DNA from: Sphingopyxis sp.
GTDB lineage: Bacteria; Pseudomonadota; Alphaproteobacteria; Sphingomonadales; Sphingomonadaceae
Assembly: GCA_013911715.1 (NCBI GenBank)
Contig: JACEST010000067.1
Span: 1 to 10,700, forward strand
DNA: 10,700 nt
Reading direction: 5' to 3'
Shown here: positions 1 to 5,350 of the stretch, piece by piece
How positions within the stretch are numbered: position 1 is the stretch's first letter
Layout of the letters: each line of letters starts with the position of its first letter
Made by a program: the position numbers and the translations under genes
The notes under the pieces: generated by a model
Seen by the model: only the letters and a program-made list of their open reading frames with translations
What the model was told of the DNA's origin: nothing
The model's database searches: none

Positions 1-2
1 AT

Positions 3-479
3 GATGGCCTGTCGCGGCTCGACCGCGAGGCGGGCAAGAGCTTTGCCCATCTGCATGTGCCGACCAGTTGCCGCCACTGCGAGCATCCGCACTGCATGGC
101 CGATTGCCCGCCCAACGTCATCCACCGCGGCCCCGATGGCGAAGTCTATATGGAGGACGGCTGCATCGGCTGCGGCAATTGCATGCGCAACTGCCCCTAT
201 GGCGTGATCCGGATGGAGGCCAAACCACCCAAAAAGCCGAGCCTGTTCCAGTGGCTGTTGTTCGGGTTCGGGCCGGGTCCGGGCGAACCTTCGCCCAAAT
301 GGACCAAGGCCAATCTGCCCGAAGGGACCAAGCCCAAGAAAATCGCGGTCAAATGCGATATGTGCAAGGGCATCGAAGGCGGCCCCGCGTGCGTGCGCGC
401 TTGCCCCACCGGCGCGACGATCCGCGTCACCCCCGAAGAATTTTTGTCGGTCGCCAAACTGGGTGAGGAGGGCGACTGA
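3..479 (+). CDS. Multi-[4Fe-4S] cluster ferredoxin-type electron-transfer protein (5' end outside window)
   Basis: The frame is open from the window edge, so the N-terminus is missing; 158 residues remain. Three four-Cys motifs are visible, counting residues from base 3: C-x2-C-x4-C-x3-CP (C23, C26, C31, C35), C-x2-C-x2-C-x3-CP (C54, C57, C60, C64) and C-x2-C-x8-C-x3-CP (C118, C121, C130, C134). In order and spacing they match motifs II, III and IV of the DmsB/NrfC/HybA family, so motif I is probably just upstream. Such proteins pass electrons between a cytoplasmic or periplasmic partner and a membrane quinone or haem protein. No twin-arginine signal can be judged here. The link between motifs III and IV is long, about 53 residues, and includes a hydrophobic LFQWLLFGFG stretch. 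The stop overlaps the next start by one base, indicating translational coupling to the membrane haem protein. Family is sure; the redox partner is inferred. Confidence 0.88.
   Translation, partial: DGLSRLDREAGKSFAHLHVPTSCRHCEHPHCMADCPPNVIHRGPDGEVYMEDGCIGCGNCMRNCPYGVIRMEAKPPKKPSLFQWLLFGFGPGPGEPSPKWTKANLPEGTKPKKIAVKCDMCKGIEGGPACVRACPTGATIRVTPEEFLSVAKLGEEGD
465..471 (+). promoter_or_regulatory. Shine-Dalgarno site of the di-haem membrane protein gene
   Basis: GAGGAGG lies 7 bases before the ATG at 479, inside the last codons of the FeS protein gene. With the TGATG stop/start overlap at 477-481, it fixes the start of the second gene and indicates coupled translation. Confidence 0.8.
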
Positions 480-1363
480 TGGCGCTCGGCCCGGGCCTCA
501 TCCGCCGCCGTACGCGCGCCGCCGCCGCGCAAACCGGACGCGTTCGGCAAAGCACGCACGAGGGTTTCCTGTCCTACGCGGGCTTTCGCTGGGCCAAGAT
601 TTCGGGCGGGCTGATGCTGCTCGTGATTATCTCCTACATGCTGGTCGACGTTACCCCGCGCCACAATGGCGGCAGTTGGTATGGCTATACGCTTGGTACC
701 ATCGGCGCAGGCATGATCCTGTGGCTGACCGCGCTCGGCGTGCGCAAGCGGCAGATGACGAGCGGTGCCTGGTCTTTGAAGGCCTGGACATCGGCGCATG
801 TCTATCTCGGCCTGTCGTTGATTGTCATCGGCACCTGGCACACGGGCTTTCAGCTCGGCTGGAATGTCCACACGCTGGCCTGGGCGCTGATGATGGTCGT
901 CATCCTGTCGGGGCTGTTCGGCATTTTTGTTTACGCAACGCTGCCGCAGGCGCTCGCGGCGAACCGCGAACAGATGACGCAGATGCAGATGCTGGAGGCG
1001 ATCCGCGCCTTCGACCGCCAACTGCATGTGGCTGCATTGGCGCTACCGCCGGCGATCAGCGCGCCGGTGCAAGGATCATTGGAACAGGACCCCTTTGCAG
1101 GGTCGGCCACGAGCCGCTTTACCGGGCGCTATCCGCGCTGCGCGACCGCGGCGGCGCGCAAGGCGTTGGTCGGGGTGCCCGGTGAGGGGGTGGCGCGCAT
1201 TACCGATTTGCTCGACCAGAAAATCGCGGCGCTGGCGCGGCTGCGCGGGCATTTGCGCATAAGAGCGATCCTTGAGGTCTGGCTCTATGTCCATGTGCCA
1301 ATGACCTTTGCGCTGATCGCCGCGCTGACGGCGCATGTCATCAGCGTGTTTTTTTACTGGTAG
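479..1363 (+). CDS. Five-helix membrane protein, predicted di-haem b-type cytochrome
   Basis: The 294-residue protein has hydrophobic segments at about 41-58, 69-89, 103-124, 132-154 and 265-291. An Arg-rich N-terminus (RRRTR) and an RKR after helix 2 suggest the N-terminus is inside. H107 and H121 in helix 3 and H272 and H286 in helix 5 form two His-x13-His pairs. Opposed pairs like these can hold two stacked haem b groups, one near each membrane face, as in the ferric reductase/NADPH oxidase and cytochrome b families. No flavin or NAD(P)H domain follows, so electrons probably come from the FeS protein whose gene overlaps it. A loop of about 110 residues between helices 4 and 5, predicted cytoplasmic, contains a possible amphipathic helix (residues 235-262) and could dock that protein. 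The start is set by the GAGGAGG site and the TGATG overlap. The haem assignment is inference from His spacing; I recognise no named family. Confidence 0.8.
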   Translation: MALGPGLIRRRTRAAAAQTGRVRQSTHEGFLSYAGFRWAKISGGLMLLVIISYMLVDVTPRHNGGSWYGYTLGTIGAGMILWLTALGVRKRQMTSGAWSLKAWTSAHVYLGLSLIVIGTWHTGFQLGWNVHTLAWALMMVVILSGLFGIFVYATLPQALAANREQMTQMQMLEAIRAFDRQLHVAALALPPAISAPVQGSLEQDPFAGSATSRFTGRYPRCATAAARKALVGVPGEGVARITDLLDQKIAALARLRGHLRIRAILEVWLYVHVPMTFALIAALTAHVISVFFYW

Positions 1364-1372
1364 GGGCGGGGC

Positions 1373-3256
1373 ATGGCGTTCATCCTTCGCCGGGTATCGG
1401 TCACACGCGCGGGCAAGGCGATTGTCCGCGACCGCCCCTTTGCCGGGGCCAGCATCCGCATCGGGCGCGACGGCGGCAATGATATTCATATCGAAGATCT
1501 GGCGGTTAACCCGCACCATGCGACGCTGACCTCGCCCGATGGCCGCCGCGTCCGCGTGACGGCGAGCGAGGGGCTGGGGTTTGATTTCAACGGTCGCAAT
1601 GTTGACGATGCCGAATTTGATAGCGCCAGCGGCGCCGAGCTGCGCTTTGGCGGCCATCGCCTGACCGTCCAGCGCGAGGGCGAGGCGATCATCCTGCTGG
1701 TCGAACGCACTGGGGAGCTCAGCCAGTCGGCGAAGGATGTCGACGAAATCAGCGCCTTCTCGCTGCGCGGCCTGCTGCCCGGACGGCGCGTGGGGGCGTG
1801 GGGTTTTGCCCTGCTGATGCTTGCGGCGTTTCTGATCGCGCCGTTGTGGAGCTGGTACAGCTTTCGGTCCGTCGATGAGCGGCCCGCTGGTTTTCATGCT
1901 GACAGCAGCTGGTCGTCAGGTCCGCTATCAAGCGCGCATGCCTCGCTCAAAGATGATTGCCAGTCGTGCCATGTCGAACCCTTTGTCACCGTCACCGACA
2001 GCGCCTGTGTCAATTGCCACACCGGCGAGCATGAAAAATTGGGCGCGGCGCATGCGGGTGCCAGCACCGCGACCTTGCTTGCTGCGCGCGCGCCATTGTC
2101 TGGCGGCGAAAAACTGCTGGCGAATGTGGGCGAAGCGTTCAACAAGCCGCAGGGACGCTGCACCCAGTGCCATACCGAGCATGAAGGCGCAGGGCCGATG
2201 CCCGCGACGGCGCAAGCATTCTGCGCCGATTGCCACGACGGGATGAGCGGGCGCATCAAGACCGAGCTCGCCGATGCCGCCGATTTCGGGATTGACCATC
2301 CGCAGTTCCGCCCGATGGTGCGCCCTGCGCCCGGCGCGAAACTGGTGCGCGCGTCGCTCGGTGGCAAGGCTGCGGACTTTAGCGGCATGAAATTCCCGCA
2401 CGATGTGCATATGGACGGCAAGGGCGGCGTGGCGCGGATGGCGGCCAGTTTCGCCGGGCGCTATGGTTTCGCGCGCGGAGGGCTGCAGTGCAAGGATTGC
2501 CACAGCGTCGAACGCGATGGGGTGGCGTTCAAGCCGGTCGATATGGAGGCCGAATGCGCTATGTGCCACAGCCTGGCGTTCGAACAGGTCGGCGGGGTGA
2601 CGCGCACGCTGCGTCACGGCGAACCGGCGCAGGTGATTGCTGACCTCACCGCTTATTATCGCTCGACCCCGCCGTCGCGCCCGCTGCAACTGGGCGGGAT
2701 GGCGCGGCGGCGCCCGGGCCAATATGCCGAGGGGCAGGTGTATAATATCTATTTTCGTGAAGTCGCGGTGCGCCCGTCACGCGCCAGCGAGGCGATTGCC
2801 GCCGTCTTTTCAAAGGGCGGGGCCTGTTACGACTGCCATACCATCTTTGCCCCCGCGAGCGGCAACAATTGGCGGGTGATGCCGGTCAAACAAACGAGTC
2901 GCTATTATAGCAAGGGTTGGTTCGACCATGCAGCGCATGAAGAGACCAAATGCGCCGATTGCCACACCGAAGCGCGCGGATCGAAGCTCGCCACCGATCT
3001 GTTGGTGCCGGGGCTGAAACAGTGCCGCGACTGTCATGTCGGCGGCGAAGGCGCGCAGATGGCGGGGCGAACGGTTGCCGATCCGGTAAAATCATCCTGT
3101 GCGATGTGCCACGAATATCATATGGACGGCGGTAAGCCGTGGACGCCAAAGCCCAAGAAGAAAGCTGGCGATGTGACCACCATCACAGCAAGGCCGCGCG
3201 GTGCGCTCTATTCTGCTGACTTCGGGTCGGGCGGAAGGCGCGGAACCGGGGGATGA
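1373..3256 (+). CDS. FHA domain - membrane helix - decahaem cytochrome c fusion protein
   Basis: The 627-residue protein has three parts. Residues 1-110 look like a forkhead-associated (FHA) domain, with IGRDGGNDIHIED at about 30-42 and NPHHATL at 46-52. Residues 141-164 form a single hydrophobic helix, and the RRV before it suggests a cytoplasmic N-terminus. Residues 196-580 carry ten CxxCH haem c attachment motifs, starting at C196, 212, 263, 284, 373, 395, 485, 527, 551 and 576. FxxH/HxxH segments (PHDVH near 342, DHAAH near 518) resemble the distal-ligand motifs of cytochrome c7/NapC-type proteins. The haem part must be periplasmic, because c-type maturation happens there, so the protein spans the membrane. 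The gene lies 9 bp after the di-haem b gene with a GGGGCGGGG site before the ATG, so it is probably in the same operon. It would accept electrons from that protein; the final acceptor is unknown. The C-terminus is Lys/Gly-rich and may be disordered. Confidence 0.9.
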   Translation: MAFILRRVSVTRAGKAIVRDRPFAGASIRIGRDGGNDIHIEDLAVNPHHATLTSPDGRRVRVTASEGLGFDFNGRNVDDAEFDSASGAELRFGGHRLTVQREGEAIILLVERTGELSQSAKDVDEISAFSLRGLLPGRRVGAWGFALLMLAAFLIAPLWSWYSFRSVDERPAGFHADSSWSSGPLSSAHASLKDDCQSCHVEPFVTVTDSACVNCHTGEHEKLGAAHAGASTATLLAARAPLSGGEKLLANVGEAFNKPQGRCTQCHTEHEGAGPMPATAQAFCADCHDGMSGRIKTELADAADFGIDHPQFRPMVRPAPGAKLVRASLGGKAADFSGMKFPHDVHMDGKGGVARMAASFAGRYGFARGGLQCKDCHSVERDGVAFKPVDMEAECAMCHSLAFEQVGGVTRTLRHGEPAQVIADLTAYYRSTPPSRPLQLGGMARRRPGQYAEGQVYNIYFREVAVRPSRASEAIAAVFSKGGACYDCHTIFAPASGNNWRVMPVKQTSRYYSKGWFDHAAHEETKCADCHTEARGSKLATDLLVPGLKQCRDCHVGGEGAQMAGRTVADPVKSSCAMCHEYHMDGGKPWTPKPKKKAGDVTTITARPRGALYSADFGSGGRRGTGG

Positions 3257-3296
3257 CGGCGGGGTCGCAACCTGCCAGCCGAGCGGGGGTACGCCG

Positions 3297-4145
3297 ATGT
3301 TGATTGCCCAGATCACCGACATTCATATCGGTTTCGACCCCGACAATCCGGCGGAGTATAATCGCAAACGGCTCGACGATGTGCTCGATCTGCTGATCAG
3401 CGGACCGAACCGGCCCGATTTGTTGCTGGCGACGGGAGATATCACCGACCGCGGCGATGCCGACAGTTACCGGCGGCTGGCCAACGCCTTTTCGCGCTGT
3501 CCCTTTCCAGTGTGGCCCAGCGTCGGCAACCATGACTTGCGCGATCCCTTTCATGCGCAATTCCCCGGATTGGGCGATACCAACGGCTTCGTTCAATACA
3601 GCATAGACCTGCCCGAACTGCGGCTGATGACCATCGATACGCTCGAGGAAGGGCGGCACGGCGGAGCGTTTTGCGCCGACCGGGCGGCCTGGCTCGACGC
3701 CGAACTGGCGCGCGCGCCCGACAAGCCAACCTATATCGTCATGCACCACCCGCCGGTCGAGGCTGGTATCGAATGGATGAACACCGACCACCGCGAGCCA
3801 TGGGTGGCGACTTTCGGCGACATAGTCGACCGGCACAGCCAGGTGCGCGGGTTGATCTGCGGCCATTTGCATCGGTCGGTGACGATCAACTGGCATGGGC
3901 GGACCGTGGCGATATGTTCATCGACCGCGCCGCAAGTATCACTCGACCTGCGTCCGATCGACCCGGACCGCCCCGATGACCGCCCGATGATCGTCGCCGA
4001 AGACCCTGCCTATGCGCTCCACCGCTGGAACGGCCGCGAGCTGGTGAGCTTTTTCGACCATGCCGGGGCGCACACGATGCTCGCCAAATATGACGCGAAA
4101 CTGCAGCCGCTGGTGCGCGAGTTAAAGGGCGAGCGGCCCCAATAA
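3297..4145 (+). CDS. Class III metallophosphodiesterase, CpdA/GpdQ-like (cyclic nucleotide phosphodiesterase family)
   Basis: The 282-residue protein starts MLIAQITDIHIG. All dinuclear-metal motifs of the calcineurin-like fold are present: D8-x-H10, GD48 (TGDITDRG), GN78-H79-D, H150 (IVMHHPP) and GH190-x-H192 (CGHLH). Length and spacing fit the class III cyclic nucleotide phosphodiesterases (CpdA of E. coli, Rv0805) and the glycerophosphodiesterase GpdQ, so the substrate may be cAMP, another phosphodiester or a phospholipid headgroup. There is no signal peptide, so it should be cytoplasmic. A longer reading from 3201 would overlap the cytochrome gene and adds an unrelated Gly-rich stretch. 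The ATG at 3297 follows GAGCGGGGG at good spacing and begins directly with the first beta strand, so it is preferred. It lies 40 bp after the cytochrome gene on the same strand and is probably co-transcribed. Family certain, substrate open. Confidence 0.9.
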   Translation: MLIAQITDIHIGFDPDNPAEYNRKRLDDVLDLLISGPNRPDLLLATGDITDRGDADSYRRLANAFSRCPFPVWPSVGNHDLRDPFHAQFPGLGDTNGFVQYSIDLPELRLMTIDTLEEGRHGGAFCADRAAWLDAELARAPDKPTYIVMHHPPVEAGIEWMNTDHREPWVATFGDIVDRHSQVRGLICGHLHRSVTINWHGRTVAICSSTAPQVSLDLRPIDPDRPDDRPMIVAEDPAYALHRWNGRELVSFFDHAGAHTMLAKYDAKLQPLVRELKGERPQ

Positions 4146-4160
4146 GGCCATTTTCAAACC

Positions 4161-4247
4161 CCGCCTGCCCTGAGCTTGTCGAAGGGCTGTCCTTTCTTTG
4201 CGACTTAGAAAGAAAGAACGACCCTTCGACAAGCTCAGGGTAGGCGG
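4161..4247. repeat. Inverted repeat with 39-bp arms at a convergent gene junction (CCCTGAGCTTGTCGAAGGG family)
   Basis: The arms 4161-4199 and 4209-4247 are complementary except at four positions, with a 9-base loop. The core CCCTGAGCTTGTCGAAGGG at 4168-4186 recurs as its exact reverse complement at 4222-4240. The element sits between the stop codons of the phosphodiesterase (+) and the dehydrogenase (-). A transcript from either side would fold into a very strong hairpin, so it may end transcription or protect 3' ends. No U-tract follows the stem, so it is not a classical intrinsic terminator. I recognise the core as a dispersed repeat common in sphingomonads; that is recollection, not a search. 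The rest of the gap (4146-4160, 4248-4275) shows nothing else. Confidence 0.9.
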
Positions 4248-4275
4248 TGTGGGGAGAGCATGTGTTGGCTGGTAT

Positions 4276-5214
4276 TCAATAGCCCAGCGTCAAATCCACC
4301 TGCGGCGCCACCGGTTCGCCGCGTTCCCAGCGCGCCAGATTGTCGAGGAAGCGCTGCGCCGAGCGGACGAACATCTTGTCCTGCGCGCGGCCCGACAGGT
4401 GCATGGTGATATGTGCACTGGGGAGCGTCCAGAGGATATCATCGGCGGGCAGCGGTTCGGGCGTGGTGACATCCAGGAAAGCATGGCCGATCTGGCCCGA
4501 TTGCAGCGCAGTGACGAGCGCGGCCTGATCGACCACGCAGCCGCGCGCGATGTTGATGAGGGTGGCGGTGGACTTCATCGCCGCGAGTTCGCCCGTGCCG
4601 ATCATGCCGTCGGTTTCGGGGGTGGCGGGGACCGCGAGGATGACCCAGTCAAAATCGCCGAGTCGGCTGCGCCACTGGTCGGGGGTCAGCGTATTTTCAC
4701 CCACACTGCGGCGCACCACGGTGACATCGACCGCGAACCCCTTCAATCGTTCCTCGACCAGCTTGCCGATCGCGCCATAGCCGAGCAGCAGCGCCTTGCT
4801 GCCATAAAGTTCGACCTTGCCCGGCGAATCCATCAGCCATTCGCGCCGGTCCTGCGCGCGGACGACGTTGCGGTATCCCTTGGCGACGGTCAGCATCCCC
4901 ATGACGACATATTCGGCGATGGTGATCGCGTTGATGCCTGCGCCGTTGGTGACGATGGTGCCGCGCTGCTGGAGCGCGTCGAGCGGCATGCCGTCGACCC
5001 CGGCATAAATGCTGTTGAGCCATTTGAGACTGGTCGCGGCGGTGATGATCGCGGCCATGTCGCGCTTGTCATACATGTCGAACCAGCCGATTTCGGCGGT
5101 TGGGGCGAGCGCGAGCGCCTCTTCCTTGCTGGCAAAGAAATGCGGCTCGACCCAGTCGGGCAGGCGGCCTTCGATGAGCGGGCGGATGAGGCCCGACAGG
5201 ACGGTTTTGGTCAT
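4276..5214 (-). CDS. D-isomer-specific 2-hydroxyacid dehydrogenase (GhrA-like, NAD(P)-dependent)
   Basis: The 312-residue protein starts MTKTVLSGLIRPLIEG. The Rossmann nucleotide-binding loop GYGAIG is at 145-150. The catalytic residues of the family are visible: R224 in NIARGCVVDQAAL, E253 in TPEPLP and H272 in ITMHLSG, where the usual TPH is TMH. Family members reversibly reduce 2-oxoacids such as glyoxylate, hydroxypyruvate or pyruvate to D-2-hydroxyacids in the cytoplasm. The RR (168-169) after the second strand of the Rossmann fold would favour NADPH over NADH, by inference. The ATG at 5214 is preceded, 7 bases away, by GGGAGG contributed by the neighbouring palindrome. The gene is downstream of cysS on the same strand, 136 bp away, and convergent with the phosphodiesterase gene. 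The exact substrate cannot be read from sequence. Confidence 0.92.
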   Translation of the reverse strand: MTKTVLSGLIRPLIEGRLPDWVEPHFFASKEEALALAPTAEIGWFDMYDKRDMAAIITAATSLKWLNSIYAGVDGMPLDALQQRGTIVTNGAGINAITIAEYVVMGMLTVAKGYRNVVRAQDRREWLMDSPGKVELYGSKALLLGYGAIGKLVEERLKGFAVDVTVVRRSVGENTLTPDQWRSRLGDFDWVILAVPATPETDGMIGTGELAAMKSTATLINIARGCVVDQAALVTALQSGQIGHAFLDVTTPEPLPADDILWTLPSAHITMHLSGRAQDKMFVRSAQRFLDNLARWERGEPVAPQVDLTLGY

Positions 5215-5218
5215 TACA

Positions 5219-5349
5219 TTTCCTCCCTATCGCGAAGCGATGGGGAGGGGGACCACCCGCAGGGCGGTGGAGGGGTTTGCTTGCCCCAAATACCCCTCCA
5301 CCATGCTGCGCATGGTCCCCCTCCCCATGCCAATGGCATGGGGAGGAAA
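5219..5349. repeat. Nested palindromic element, 57-bp arms each with two sub-hairpins
   Basis: The arms 5219-5275 and 5293-5349 align as reverse complements without gaps and differ at a minority of positions. Each arm contains two small hairpins. In the left arm these are ATCGC-gaa-GCGAT (5229-5241) and ACC-a-CCC-gca-GGG-c-GGT (5252-5268). In the right arm they are ACCATGC-tgc-GCATGGT (5300-5316) and ATGCC-aat-GGCAT (5327-5339). The differences between arms fall mainly in the sub-hairpins and are mostly paired so that each stays closed (CG/CG against GC/GC, CCC/GGG against TGC/GCA). The element fills almost the whole gap between the cysS stop and the dehydrogenase start. Confidence 0.9.
5222..5227 (-). 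promoter_or_regulatory. Shine-Dalgarno site of the dehydrogenase, inside the palindrome end
   Basis: On the - strand GGGAGG ends 7 bases before the ATG at 5214, an ideal distance. These bases belong to the outer end of the 5219-5349 inverted repeat and pair with CCTCCC of the other arm when the element folds. Ribosome access to the dehydrogenase could therefore depend on the fold; this is inferred. Confidence 0.65.
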
Positions 5350-5350
5350 G

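Noticed and set aside
197..1027. 276-codon open frame on the - strand opposite the FeS and di-haem genes
   Set aside because: It covers two genes with clear motifs and a translational overlap; no recognisable domain.
3201..3296. Upstream extension of the phosphodiesterase
   Set aside because: It overlaps the cytochrome gene in another frame and gives a low-complexity stretch; the ATG at 3297 starts directly at the first beta strand and has a plausible ribosome site.
4161..4247. CRISPR or classical rho-independent terminator
   Set aside because: There is a single inverted pair with no regular direct repeats and spacers, and no U-tract follows the stem.
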